Assembly: GCA_914767715.1 (NCBI GenBank)
Contig: OU612067.1
Span: 7,440,001 to 7,504,000, forward strand
Direction of reading: 5' to 3'
Length of the DNA stretch: 64,000 nucleotides
DNA from: Membranipora membranacea
Lineage: Eukaryota; Bryozoa; Gymnolaemata; Cheilostomatida; Membraniporidae
Shown: piece after piece, positions 25,204 through 37,892 of the stretch
How positions within the stretch are numbered: the first letter of the stretch is position 1
How the letters are laid out: each line of letters opens with the position of its first letter
The notes under the pieces: model-generated
Databases searched by the model: none
The model's input: only the letters and a program-made list of their open reading frames with translations
Told to the model about the DNA's origin: nothing
Program-made: the position numbers and the translations under genes

Positions 25204-25272
25204 GCGATTGCATAGCCTTATCTCAGTGGCCCCATTTGTGTTTGGAGTCGCTGAGATAAGGCTACAATTGCA
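25204..25272. repeat. hairpin with about 18-bp arms
   Basis: TAGCCTTATCTCAG (25213-25226) is inverted as CTGAGATAAGGCTA (25251-25264). Flanking bases also pair imperfectly. It is probably a small foldback element. Confidence 0.6.
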
Positions 25273-27517
25273 CCATTTGTGTAACCATTTCTAGAAGTAT
25301 TCTGGGTGTCAATACCTCAGAACACAGATCTGCACTGTTATAATATAATACTATACGTAAAACTGAGGAGTCTGTAATAAAATAAGACATTTCACTTATC
25401 CTCATAAGTTCAGCGTCTGGTTCAAATAGTTTTAATTCCTTACTTGTCAGCTATGTCACATTTTGTATTGTCATAAAAATATTCCTGTGGGATACTTTGC
25501 AGGTCAAACTTCATCAGTTATTTTGATATTTGGATATGACTTGTTTACGTATTTTAAAGTGGTGTGAAAGATCCTCATTTTGTTGCCAAGATTCACGCCA
25601 ATGTACTAACACTTTTCTCGCCTTCAATGTTTAAATGTAACCCAGCTATTTTATAACGGCTCCAGAAGAGAATAATAATTATATAAGTCTATAATAAGAC
25701 AATAATTATATCAGGCTAATAGCTAGTTAAAGTGTTGTTGCACAAAATTACATAGTTGCTATCAGAAATAATTTAGCACTTAAACTGACATCGAACAATG
25801 GAAGTCCATCTGTCTCGTTGTTGACTTTCTAATGTTACATCAAGGAGCTTATTTCATGGCTCTTGTACCTAAATGATGCCTGGTATACCTGCCATCTGTG
25901 CTGGGAAGTGTGCACCAGCTTGGATGGGAAAAACAACAGATCCATACGGCTCTGTATGTTATCAATGAAAATATATTCTGCACAAACATTGCCATTATAT
26001 ATTTTGGTGCTGTTCACAAGAGTTGGACAAGTGAGGTCTCCATTTTGTTACTAAACCAATCTTTGCTAAAACCAACATGGATTGATAGGATGCTTGATTT
26101 TTACAGCTGGCAACGGCATAAATAAGTAATTGTTGTCACTCTTTGTACAAATATTCAGCATTCGTTTACTAAACAGTGTGCTAAACATCTCTAACTGAAT
26201 CAAGGGCTGTGTCATTAGAAATGGCATGCAGAGCAAGTGCTTGCTAGATATAACAGCTTGGCATGAATATCCATGAAGACTGTAGAGTGTTTGTGACTGG
26301 AGTAAAATTTCTTAAATCTATAGTACTTGATGACACTTAATGGTCAAACTTCACAGCAAAATATTACTACCTTCTCCGCTCTTCTATATCAAAGATTGTA
26401 AATTGACTATACTTTATACTATCTCGGAGGTATGTAAGTTATATTACCATGAAACAGCTAGTTTTAACCAAGATTGCACTGGGTCTTTAAGCAGGAATTC
26501 ATAGTTAGACATGCACATGCCAAACTATGAAGGCTGAATCTCATTCAAATAATGCAAGCAATTTGGCTTCCTATGGTGTCTTCCTGTTATGCATAAAAAC
26601 AGGCTTGAAGGATAATGGACATAATTGAAATCTCTTTGTTCATAAAACTTTCTCTCATGCCAGTCTGTTTGTGTTTGAATCTGCACATGGTTGTGTTTCT
26701 AGTTTCAACAGGCATGGCCGCATGTTTTGTGCAGGTTAGGTTAGAGTTTGGCATTCAGAAAGCTTCACCTAGAAACTTCTAATCCACACTGAACCTGATC
26801 TTTAAATTTCGATACTCTAAACCAGCCTAGGATCATCCTGGAATCAGGTTGGCAACTTCAACTGTCCAAGGGATGTTCGAGCTGAAGAAAATCATCTGTC
26901 ATTGTACCATATCATCTGTACAGCAGTAGAACAGTTTCCGTTAGGGCATCAATTTAAAATAGCAGGTGTTCATACATATCCTCAAGGAGTCAGCATAACG
27001 CTTTCACAATTCAAAACTTTATTGATCACTCCTGGTTAAAGCGTGTAGTTTGTTTAATTTATATCCTTAGTGTCTTTTATTTTGTTTAATCAGATGTCCT
27101 GATTACCGCTGTAGTTTTGTTTTCATCATCACTTGACACTGGTGTATGCTTGATCAGACGATGAGATGGATTTTCACCTAGTTGCTGGGTTTGTATTGTG
27201 ACCTGATCAAAACAATCTAAAGACAAAGTTTAGCTAGGCACTGAAAATGTCAACCTAACAAATTCCAGTTATCATAGTCATTACTATTTTAGTGGTTTTG
27301 AGACCAGGTGCAATTGGTGTATCACTCTAACATCAGATAATTTGCATCCCCGTCATTATATTAACACAGAGTATATATCCTTACTCTGTGATATTAATTT
27401 GAGACTTGAGAGATGCATAGGGTTGATTACGATCACAAAATCATGTTTGAGGTTGTCTCCCCATGGTGGAGCAATAGATAACTCCTCAAAATAGATTGTG
27501 ATCTGCTGGCAGGTGAC

Positions 27518-27548
27518 ATCAGGGAGTGTGGGATATCCCACTGTCCCT
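27518..27548. repeat. palindrome GTGGGATATCCCAC, related to one after the CAND1 stop
   Basis: The 14-base perfect palindrome is at 27528-27541, bracketed by ATCAGGGA and TGTCCCT. A degenerate relative, ATCAGGG...CCCTGAT, lies at 23108-23137 in the CAND1 3' untranslated region. Confidence 0.5.
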
Positions 27549-28570
27549 GGTGACATCAGGGAGGGTGACATCCTGCTTGCTGCGAACGAGAGGACATTAT
27601 CAAATTCTTCAATCTAACAGAATACCTATGATGCCTGTGGGACTAAGTTGTAGGTTGTAGATTGTAGGAGTTGTTAAATCAAAGACATTCTACTGCTATT
27701 GTTTCTTTGTTCATTGAGAGATTGATCCTTATTGACTCCCTACACAAACCTTTCATTGTTACTTCAGTAAACACTATTCATCGATTCACAGCATAGTGCA
27801 GTTCATTTGTGCATCCTGGTTTGTTTATCACAATCACAATCCCATAATTGACAAGGTCAAATCAAACTTATAGCATTATTGTGGGAGTATAGGATTTGTG
27901 AAAATATTGCTGGGCATCTAGAGTTTGGTCTTTTTGTTACATAAATCCAGACCTATGAACTCATAGGTTTATTTACCTGCTTGAGTTTGAGGTTGCTGTA
28001 AGGATGCATGTACTAATCAGTACCCAAATATTTGGCGCAACAATCACAAGATTCCTCTAAACAGCCAAGTGGCTGCCAATTCATTATCATCTGAACTCTT
28101 TGTTTCTCTTGATACCTTATTTCTCATCCCACTCACAGCGTAAGATGTTATCAGCTAGTTTTCTGGCTGCTATTTTGAAAACAGGATACATTGGTCAATC
28201 ATCTACACAATGTAAAGTAGTGGGTGATACTATCTATCTGAGGTGTAGCCAAACGGATGTAAAACTTAGCAATTTGTACGGTTCATTTTCAAGACTTGCC
28301 AAGATCTGGGATCAGATCTAAACTCGCAATCTTATTCTGACTCCAGTTCTAACGCCTGTTCACTTACTCAACCATTTGGTTAGCAGTGCTTCACAGCAGC
28401 GGTGTGCTACCTTTTCTGCTGACTTCTGGCTGCAGGTGCTTGTATATAACAGTCAGAGCTATTATCAAACAATCACATTGTTATTTTGTATTATTACTCT
28501 GTTATAGATTTCCAACAAGCCATCCAAAGTCTACACAACTGACTCGATATTTAAAAAGAGTTTATAGAAA

Positions 28571-31552
28571 ATGCACAAGACAAACAACTCCGTCATGTCT
28601 GAACATCAAAGTATGCCATTGTACGCTCAGAGGAATAGTAACAACAGAGGCATTGTCCTGTCAGAACAACAACAGGTTAATGTGCGTAAAAAGCTTGATC
28701 AGCTACGACAACAGTTCTACTCTGAGTTTCTCGATGATGACAAGCACAGACCTAAAGCTGGGCAGCTGAAGGTAAGGTATTTATATCATTTCATCACCAA
28801 AAACTGGGAAAATGTTACAAAAAGTAATGTATAGCACAACAACAGCTTAGACAAGGGGCCGTTCGGGGGGGGGGGGATAGTTAGGGGTTTGGGGGCTCAA
28901 ACTAGAAACTTAGTCTTATCTGATCCGGTATGTATGTACCTTAATTTTGTCAATGTTGACAAATAGATCTACTCATGAGATGTGGATGCTTCAAACTACA
29001 AATCATTTTACTGCCAGGTCTATCTCTTCTGTTAAAATAGTTGTGCAGTCTTCAATTTCATAAATTTTATAAATCAGATTACGCCAACACAGATTTGTGG
29101 TCTCAAGACTTCCTGTACTGATGTAAGAGAAACATACGCACACAGTGATAATAATAAATTATCAATGAAAAGTTCTGTGCCAGGGTAAATTGATATGGAT
29201 GGCTTCTGCTAAGCAACGGGTACATCATAGCTTTATGACATAAGCTTGATCTAGGCTCATCATAGTATTAGGACGTAGGCTATTTAGCAATTTATCACTT
29301 TTATGGTGACAGCAGTGAGAGAGACAGTTTTATTTATTGGTCACATCCATTATTCCTTGGTTTAATTTGTGAACAATCGGTAGTGGCATTCAAACATCTC
29401 TCTTCTGCTGGTCAACATTGGGATTTGGAGCTTTTTCGAGACAGAGCAAGGCTCCTCAACAAACAAGGTTTTAAATTTTCTCATTGTGTGCAGCAATTTA
29501 GAAATTGGTAAGATTACGGCACTAGAGCCTACATCATTATTTGGTGTAAACCTGTAATTAAGGGTTTATCTCCTTACATAGCAATCATCAGGTTACGTTT
29601 ATATGTGTAATGTTGGGAATGCAGACATAATTTCAGCCGAATCATTGTTTTATGCGTCAAGGGGCGGTCTGAGTCAGACAAGATTTGGCAACTTCTCTGT
29701 CGTGTTTCTTACCTTTGCTTCCGTGACAACAGCTTGTCATTCATTGATCAGATACTTCCCGCAGCTAACAGGGTATACAGTACTGACATATATATACTTT
29801 CTCTGTATTCCAGAGAAGTATGACGGAGCGTATTGGTAGCCGACCAATGAGGGATCGATCTTTAGATAGCGGCTTATCTAGTCCTGGTTCTCAAGTCTCG
29901 GATGACTCGGAATACATCGACACCCATAACTTACATCGCACAAGATCATCGCGATACATGAGCTTTGATCGTTCATCGCTGAAGTGCAGTCTGAATAAAA
30001 GCGTCAACGACTTGCAGACAGAAGCTCAGTACTTAGCGACTATGGTATCTGATCTGTCCTCGACTAAGACAATGAGACGCAGAAAAACCGAAGTGTCGTC
30101 ACTGTCCATCAGCGCCAGGAGACAGCGGTCTATGGAGAGATTGTGTAGTTACGCGCCGACAGCACCAGGTGAATCTGTGTGGGGGCATAAGTTTGATGAG
30201 CTGATGGCTCGACTTAGAGGCTGTGAAGTTGATAAAAATGAGGACAACACTCAGCATGTAGATATGAAATCCCAATCTCATGGAACATTACTAGAGACAC
30301 CAGAAGAAATTAGGCATGAAAAAGTTGTTGCTTTGGCAGCGGAGTGTGATGCTCGTATAATTGATGACAGCGGGATATCAGACTCCAATGTTAGTAAGGA
30401 TTCTGATGACAACGACTTGAAAACTGAGTGTGACACCTCAACCGTCACCTGGGAAATTGACAATACTACTGAACAAAAAGAAGAAGATGTCTCCAGTTCT
30501 GATGATGTCCTGGTTGAGCACGTGCAACAAACTTATTCTGCAGTACAACAGACTGAGCACCAACCTATTGAGAGCGTAGTCGACACCCCAAAACCAGTAA
30601 CTGGCAGAATGGGTAGATCTGTGACTGAGGATCTGCAAAGAACAAAGCCAACAGAACTGAAGAGTATACTAAGAAGTATATCTTTCCACAGACCGGATAT
30701 AGCTACTTACAACATGCCACTTGGAACTCTACGCAGGACAGACAGCAGTAAGTTACATAAACTTTAATCACACAGACAAATTGAGCTGAAACCAAGGCAT
30801 GCTATTTGCGACAAGACCGCATTTGGCTGAATGTCCCGTAACTCTGTTTGTACTACTCTAGGAGCAGGCAATGGTAACCTTTGGACAACGGTAGTTCCCT
30901 GCAGAGCTTATCATTATCTCATGAATGTATGCATCCTGTTTTCTTGAGTTTATAACGAGTCATCACTGTCTAGGCATGTTTTTATGTACCGGGCAGCAGT
31001 TTTTGAAGGATAAAAATGAGAGAAATGATTGAGATCAAAAACACCTTTTTACGATGCCATCTCATAAAAGGTGACCTTCTATGTTATTGGGATTTTCAAA
31101 ATTTCTTCAAAGGCTGTGAACCAAAATTTCAGATCATTACATCATCGATACAGCCAGAATTATTGCCCATAAAATTCAATCAAGTAGAGCAGTATTTGAT
31201 CATATATATCCACATTGCAGGCCAATAAAAGCTTCACACAGTGCCTGGATATTTCATAATGGCTATTTTATTAATAAACAATTTTGTTGAATTTCTTAAC
31301 ATCTAATGATTTGTGTAACCTTTAGAAGTTCTCTGATGGTACTTGATTTTTGCTTTTACAGATAATGATGTATGGGTTGAGAGCGCCGAGGAGAAACCAC
31401 AACACCAACAGAGTACTCCTGTATTGTCAAACAAAACTTCCAAAGCCAAGCCAACTTCTACATGGAAAAGACTATCCAGAGTGTTTTCTTTTAAAAAGAG
31501 TAAACCATCCGTCAGCACTACCTCAACCACTGCTGCTGGTAAACCAAAGTGA
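28571..31552 (+). CDS. uncharacterised Ser-rich, mostly disordered protein (441 aa)
   Basis: Three exons in agreeing phase: 28571-28771 (phase 0, donor GTAAGG), 29814-30747 (acceptor TTCCAG, phase 1, donor GTAAGT) and 31362-31552 (acceptor TTTACAG, stop TGA). An in-frame stop just precedes the ATG. Residues 1-67 are polar with a helical, basic stretch (QQQVNVRKKLDQLRQQFYSE). Residues 68-378 are rich in Ser, Arg, Asp and Glu (DRSLDSGLSSPGSQVSDD; MRRRKTEVSSLSISARRQRS). One more hydrophobic patch reads WGHKFDELMARLRGCE. The C-terminus has a basic-aromatic segment (TWKRLSRVFSFKKSKP, residues 412-427) that could bind membrane or 14-3-3-like partners. I recognise no domain and no family; it looks like a cytosolic scaffold or phosphoprotein. 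Upstream exons cannot be excluded. Confidence 0.7.
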
Positions 31553-32184
31553 GTCAGGGACAGAGTAGTGACTGGATAAGTGAGATGGCGATTAGCCTCT
31601 GCGGTGGAAAGAGATTCACAGGATGGTGCTGTATTTTTACCATGTAGCCGTGTTAACTTACAAACCAATATACTCGCATATACCATATACTGTCCACACC
31701 CATCAAGTTCAACAGAACCCCTCAGTGAGGATGGCGGTTAAATTAAAGGTGTTCATTTGGAATTATGATAAGAAAATCTTCAAAGCTTCTTTGCAACTTT
31801 TGACTTTCGAGATAAACAGCAGATCCTTAGCATCTTTTTAAACTACAATTCAAAGGTGCTAGGGTGGTCGTTGTGGTAATAATGAGCTTTTTTAGAATGT
31901 TTTCTTCTTATATTTGGTCGAGGTGTTGACTGTGTTTGAACAGCAAATAACAACATGAAATTGTTTCAAATTTTTTTTTGTATGTATACTGTGATAATGC
32001 TATCAAAATATTATTGATTTTGCATCCATTAAACTGTTTTCATATTTATTTATTGAAAAAGAAACTATATATTCACTGTTAGAGGTGTTTTATGACCATG
32101 CTTCGCTTTCTAATTTTTTATATATGATGTACTTGTTGTCTGTAGCTACGAAATATTGTTCATCACCTCAGTAGTAGAAATGGA

Positions 32185-32190
32185 AATAAA
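32185..32190 (+). terminator. candidate poly(A) signal of the 441-aa gene
   Basis: AATAAA lies about 630 bases after the stop; another AATAAA lies near 32370. No other signal is nearer. Confidence 0.35.
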
Positions 32191-32404
32191 ACACTGCTTG
32201 TGATCTTATCAGTACACCCTGAACGATGATTTGTCAACTGATAACTAGAGTTTTCTCCCCAACATCAATGTGAAGACAACTCTGAGTACTGTTCAGTAGT
32301 ATCAGAGTTTTCCCAAAATCCTAGTAAAATGAAGGTAATGTACAACAATATACAGTTGCAAGCTGAATAGAATAAATGCGGTGAAGAAATGGACTCGATC
32401 ACAG

Positions 32405-32912
32405 CTAGCACCATAACAAATTTAATCTATATAACAATGAAGATTTTAAGCCCCCAGGGTTGATGATTGGAGTTATCCATTGTGTTCCCTCACGTTCAGC
32501 AATGTACGGCCTAGGACCAGATACCTGCATTAGTGGATGTGACAGATTTGGCAAAATTGCCTGAAAATAAAACTTTTAAAATTTTTGGACACAGTCTATA
32601 AAGAAAGTGTTGTCAAACTCTATCTGTGCCACTGCCATGGAATCATTCTGACAAAGGCAGCATGTGAGACACAGGTGAGTATGTGACAGCCACAACACCT
32701 TGAACCTGATAGAAGAAGCTACGGCTACTCATTAACTTTTAGCCGCTTTCTCCATTAAAGAGTGGAAAATCCTTCATTTTTTGGTGGCATCATCTACTGT
32801 TATCCCATAGAAAACCGACCTCTTACCTCTTCATTCAAAAGCCAGGCTACGTGGGAGGTTGGATGAACATGGAGCACATCATTCACATTCAACTCCCACA
32901 AGGCCCGGATGG
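32405..32912 (-). CDS. two candidate 3' exons of an unrecognised minus-strand gene
   Basis: Exon 32912-32827 reads AIRALWELNVNDVLHVHP... and ends at donor GTAAGA in phase 0. Exon 32560-32405 follows acceptor TATTTTCAG in phase 0, reads AILPNLSHPLMQVSGPRPY... and ends at TAG. Acceptor, donor, phases and non-repetitive composition favour real coding. Exons farther right (for example about 33680-33590, donor GTATGA) are possible but the frame is unresolved. There is no family match; these could be transposon relics. Confidence 0.3.
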
Positions 32913-34395
32913 CTCACAGATATATCACATACTCCTCTTGACATTAGCCACTCAACAAACTTTTTCTCAATCAGGCCTTCCTACTCTTATCCATCCATCC
33001 ATCTCATAACTATATGCTGTTAAAATGTGTATAAAAAGAATGATTTTACAGTGTGTTCAGTTTTTAATGGTCCTGAAATTGCTAACACTGTCAATCACTG
33101 TTGCCTCTACATTAGCCAAGCTTCACTACCTCAATCGAGCCGTATTCTCTGCCATGTTAATTTTTTAGCTCGTCAATTACCAATAATAGCAATCTTTTGC
33201 AGTTTGCTTGTTTTAATCTATAAACAAAGAGTTGATAAATCAACAGCATTGTGAAGATTTGACAACAAGCTGGTCAAATATATTTTTGTATCATAAGTGT
33301 GCTTTATTCCATTATTTTGATTATAACAGGTGACTTTAACTAAAGTAGCTATCATCAGTACTTATAATCTTTGGTATCATTTGTAAAAAATGCTTAAGTT
33401 ACATCAGGCTTTCTATCATACTCTTGACTGTTAGTTTGAACGACACCGTTGTCGGACTAGCTAGCCATCTTTAACAAATAACCTGACGGAGAAGTGGTTC
33501 GCATGAAGCTTTATATTACCAGATCAAACTCGTTCATATTTTTTCACAAATTTCATACCTATTAGCCATCATACCCGGAGAGAAGTCCAGCTTGGTTCTT
33601 CCAGTGGTCCTGGATGATGTACTTCCTGACAAGGCCGCATCCGCTGTGGATCAAACACCTCACCTGTGAGGAAGAACTGTTATTTACCCATTAAGGATTG
33701 TTGAACTAAAAATTTAACATTAATTTCAAATCTTGTGTCCATAAAGCAAAAATATTTCAACTCTTTATGTAGTTGACTACGGTACCCTCAACAGAGATTG
33801 TGTATGAGAAGGTAACTTCAAATCAGCCTGGTGACCTGGCTCTCTTTGTATATGATAGCAAAGTCTCACTACGATAATTTAGTAGGACTTCAACACGCAA
33901 GTGTTGGAGGTAGCTGTCCCAGCTCACCTCCCCGCACGCTGCCCATGAGCAATAACAATGAGGTCAAAGGTAAACTTTTCACTGTATTTTTGGCAGAGTT
34001 TTTTGTAAAGAACAATAAAATATTTCATGAGCAAGAGAAAACGACAAAAAGTAAAATAGTAAAACAGATCATATTATCACTGTTGTGGCACATTGAGGTA
34101 AAAATATATACTGGTAAGTGTGTAATGAAGATTGATCATTTCAATAAGCTAAAAGAAATAGATGGATTGTTTAGTAAATCTGGAAGTCAATTTTGACCGA
34201 TTCTCAATGGAGAAATAAATTTAAATCTCTAAAAAAATAAGGCATATCCACTAAAATCTTTGAAAATAATTGAAGATTTTAAACAATCTACTACTGGTAC
34301 ATATTACCAGCCCAGACTGGGAACGGATGTAGAATTTCGTGGGTGTTAGAAATGCAGGTGACCCCAGTATTCTGAGGGGGTTTCCTGGTTGGTGG
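32913..34395. other. non-coding or unresolved stretch
   Basis: It contains a plus-strand open frame (33831-34196) that overlaps the duplicated block also found at 36.98-37.2 kb, so it is probably not a gene. A possible minus-strand exon sits near 33590-33680. Nothing else is supported. Confidence 0.35.
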
Positions 34396-35490
34396 TTAGT
34401 CCCCTAAAGGTTGATTGATAAGTGGTTGGTAAACTGAACGCTGTTTGACTGATTGTTTGTACAATGGGGATCGATAGACTGTCGGCTCATATACAGTTGG
34501 TTGGGACTCAGTTGGCTCATACAGTGTAGGATCATATACAGCTGGCTCGTACATGGCCATGGGAGGCTCGTACATGGCCATGGGAGGCTTGTATACTGGT
34601 GCTGTCTCCTCATTCTCATCTGTATCTGGAGGAGTGATGAAGGGTGACTGGTGAGTGCCCGGTGGATCCGTCATCCGATGATTCCTTCATCGCCTCATAC
34701 GTCTCATTTATAATATCTACCTCCATATCATACTCATCTTCTTCCCATTCTGACAGCTGCTGTGAGTGGCTGTCAGCAGATGAACTGCCTGCATGGAGAC
34801 TAGGACATGGAGGCAGATAACCATCAAACTGCCTAGCTGGTGTGTAATCTGTTTTGTGATGGGTTGTCTGCTCATGTACAAGTTCAGACAGGTCCACCGA
34901 AGCCAGATCGGTGAAGAACTGCATGTAGTATCTTGGTGGCGCATATACATCTGGCTTATGCTCATGAGCTGAATTGAGCTGTGTGAATTCCTGCACTGAT
35001 GGCCCTGGAGTAATAGGCTCTTGTTTTATGGCCGGTAAACAATCAACAATAAACAAGATCACACTAATATAAGTCAACAAATAAATTGCTACAAATCATT
35101 TCGAATGCTAACAAAAGAATCTACCGTAAAAATTTCTCCCTGCCCACTTGAAATTCTTTGCACATTTTGTGTTGCACATATTGCAGATTGACTCTGGGCG
35201 TTCTTCGCACAGGGGGACAAACAAAAATAGTTTCTCTCACCAATTTATTTTGCTACTGACAGCTCAGGAACTCATTCAGTTTCTGTTGGTACACGCGTAA
35301 AAACACAGCGTTAATTAAGTAGTCTGGACAGGCTGTCTACCTGCCCAGACTAGATGTGAAGAGCAAAGACTTTTTTTAAATTGTTAATTTACCTCCATAT
35401 AATTGTCCAGTTCCTCATTAGCGAAATCGAAATAGTGATTCATAAACGAGCTCGCTGGCTGAACCACGGGAGTGTCATCGCTGCTACCCG
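34396..35490 (-). pseudogene. Tyr-Glu-Pro-rich coding block, copy 1, frameshifted
   Basis: A candidate exon at 35490-35393 reads SSDDTPVVQPASSF... and ends at donor GTAAAT. A long frame (35080-34616) then has IKQEPITPGPS (a SUMO-type site), DVYAPPRYYMQFFTDL, SEWEEDEYDMEVDI and SSDDGSTGHSPVT, where it runs out of frame. The continuation (about 34640-34396) is in another frame and has a Tyr-Pro repeat series (MAMYEPPMAMYEP, VYDPTLYEP, TVYEPTVY). Copy 2 at 37.3-37.7 kb reads through this point, so copy 1 has lost two bases. The composition suggests an acidic, disordered, perhaps nuclear protein. The family is not recognised, and the exon joins upstream of 35080 are not resolved. An assembly error is the alternative to a pseudogene. 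Confidence 0.45.
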
Positions 35491-35754
35491 CTGGCCACAA
35501 TGTAAGAAATGTACTGGATAATTGCGATAATTATCAGTCTTGTTTCTAAATTTGAAGCTGAGATAATGAAGTCCGCCAAAACTACAAGTAAAAAAGGGAA
35601 CAAAACAGTATATAGAATGATTGAGAAACATTGAATTACTACATTTGTGGTGGGTAGAGTTATGGTAGCGGCTTCAGCAAGGGTCGATTCATGCTCCAGA
35701 AAACTTAGCTGCTTATTGACTCTAAAATTTAACATTTCCGTATCAAATCCACGG

Positions 35755-35808
35755 CTAGCCTGTCTTGACAAGATTTGTTTGGTGACAAAGCTTGTCAAGA
35801 CAGGCTAG
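35755..35808. repeat. palindrome with perfect CTAGCCTGTCTTGACAAG arms
   Basis: The 18-base arms (35755-35772 and 35791-35808) are exact inverted copies around an 18-base loop. It is related to 19672-19746. Confidence 0.8.
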
Positions 35809-37302
35809 TCTGTTCCATGGCATATCATGTACATGTGCTGAATTCAACCCCTCTAGCTATAAAAATTCACTGATATTTATACACAAAGAAAGTAGCAGAA
35901 GATAGGAGAAAATAGATAAATAAAAAGCTGATTTTTTACAAAGATCGATTAGTAGAAGGAAAAGGATGGAACTTACCGAAGTCATAGTTGAGTTTGCCAG
36001 GAGAAAGCAGAAAGTAGATCAATTAAATAAAAAAAAATAATCGCAATAAAGTGTATTTCTACAGTTGGTTGATGCAATGTTCACTTACAAAGACAGGGAG
36101 CTACAATATGGTTGCTTCTACTTGCAGTGAAGAGTTTAGCATTACTAAAATAACACGATGACATCGCGTTAAACTCCAAGTAAGGCATTGTGTGTCATAC
36201 TTCCAATGCTGGACTCGTACATTCCACGCATTCATTGAGTAGTTGTCCTCTGTTTTTTTTTATTTTGAGATTTGACAATGGCATCATTACAAAAGTACAA
36301 TATTATACGCTAGAGCAATCGCGATTTTCTTTTCTATCTTTGGCTTCAGACTTCATGAATCAGTTACTGATTATTAACAATGAAGTTTTTATAAAGACAA
36401 AGCTCATCTGCAATAACAGATTTATGCCGGGTTGTGTCGGTTGGATGGTTCTTCTCACTGCATCAGAGTAAGTTTTTTATTACCATCTATAAGTTGTTAA
36501 TAATAATGCTGAAAACCACCTAAATCATCAATTTAACCTTTAAAGTACGACTCTTTGTTTATGAGACTCTTAACTTGAAGAGATAGCGCTTGACAATCAG
36601 GACGTTCAGCAGCTGGCAATGTCATTGACGTAAATTATGTTTGATTTTTAGCATGAATGTCTAACATGGACTTTTCAATGTTGACGCTTTGTAAAGGAAA
36701 TCGGCTGCTTGACTTACTGGATCCACTGCTCTCATTATCTGCTGAGACTGCATCGACATAATTATGACTGGTCAAAGTCCACCGGACTGCAATGGATGCC
36801 TGCTTTACTGAGATATCTTCCAGTGTCTTCTAGAGATCGAAATTCCTTGAAAGAAGCTCCGCTCACCTTGTTGTTTACCACATCATTACAATGCAGCCAG
36901 TTGTAATAATAACTATTTTCTTCTTTGTCTCATTCATCTAATGATTTTTGTGAGAAGTCAAGAGAGAAATGTCATTCGTCCAGCTACTTGCCGCGAGGAC
37001 ACTTAACCAAGAAAAACTGACAATGATCCTGAGAAAACGACAAAGAACTAATAGTCTATCAGATCATGATATCACTGCAGTGGCACATTGAGGTAAACAT
37101 ATATACTGGGAGGTGTAAAATGAAGATCGTTCATCTGAATTAGCTACATATACGAAACATATGGATGATTTGATATATCAAGAAGTAATAATGTTGACCA
37201 TTTCTCAATGGAAAAATAACTCAAATCTATAAGAAAATAAGACAGATCCACTAAAACTCATGGACATGCAGGTATATTTAATATTTAAGCAAAACAAATC
37301 TA
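35809..37302. other. stretch without a supported gene
   Basis: A minus-strand GTAAGT donor after an ATG near 35990 and a minus-strand frame at about 36890-36766 (VSGASFKEFRSLEDTGRYL) look partly exon-like but cannot be joined. From about 36980 the sequence is a second copy of 34.0-34.2 kb. Confidence 0.3.
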
Positions 37303-37892
37303 TTACTGGTAAAGATTACCAGCACAGACTGTTGGTTGGTACTGGTTTGGCTCGTACATGGCCATGAGTGTCTTGTACGCTGGTACTGTCTCCACATCAT
37401 CGTCAGTATCTGGAGGAGTGGCTGAAGGGGTAACTGGTGAATACATGGTGGATCCATCATCTGATACTTCCTTCATCGCCTCGTACGTCTCAATTATAAT
37501 ATCTACCTCCATATTCATCTTCTTCCCACTCTGACATCTGCTGTGAGTGGCTGTCAGCAGTTAAACTGCCTGTATGAAGACTAGCACACAGGGGCAGATA
37601 ACCATCAAACTGCCTGGCAAGTGTGCAGGTGATTTGTGGGTAATCTGTGTTATGATGTGTTGTCTGTTCATGTACAAGTTCAGTTTGCTCTGCCAAAGCA
37701 AGATCGGTGAAAAACTGTCATTTTAATAACTTACTGCGGAGTAAGGAGCAGCAGCAGTTACAAAAGGAGAGGGTTTCCTGGCTGGTGGTTGGTAGATTGA
37801 CGACTGGTCATCTCACGGTACATACAATTGCAGTGGGTGACTGTTAGCTCATACATGATTGGCTTGTACACTGTTGGTTCGTACATGGTAAT
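37303..37892 (-). pseudogene. Tyr-Glu-Pro-rich coding block, copy 2 and rearranged fragment
   Basis: 37717-37303 is homologous to 34922-34640 and beyond. It shares ELVHEQTTHHNTDY, ARQFDGYLP, SEWEEDEY and TYEAMKE, then VTPSATPPDTDDDVETVP. It has lost five bases after SEWEEDEY relative to copy 1, so the frame breaks there. A further piece at about 37892-37770 encodes MYEPTVYKPIMYE. It matches the 3' part of copy 1 but lies on the 5' side, which points to a second duplication or a rearrangement. Confidence 0.5.

Larger units (their letters stand above)
23600..28570. other. intergenic region between CAND1 and the 441-aa gene
   Basis: No exon or RNA gene is convincing. It contains the short palindromes listed separately (25204-25272 and 27518-27548). 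An acceptor-like TGTTATAG at 28500-28507 may mark the 5' untranslated part of the next gene. The small open frames look random. Confidence 0.4.

Noticed and set aside
33831-34196. 121-codon plus-strand frame as a gene
   Set aside because: Part of the block duplicated at 37 kb, where the frame is not kept; no splice or family support.
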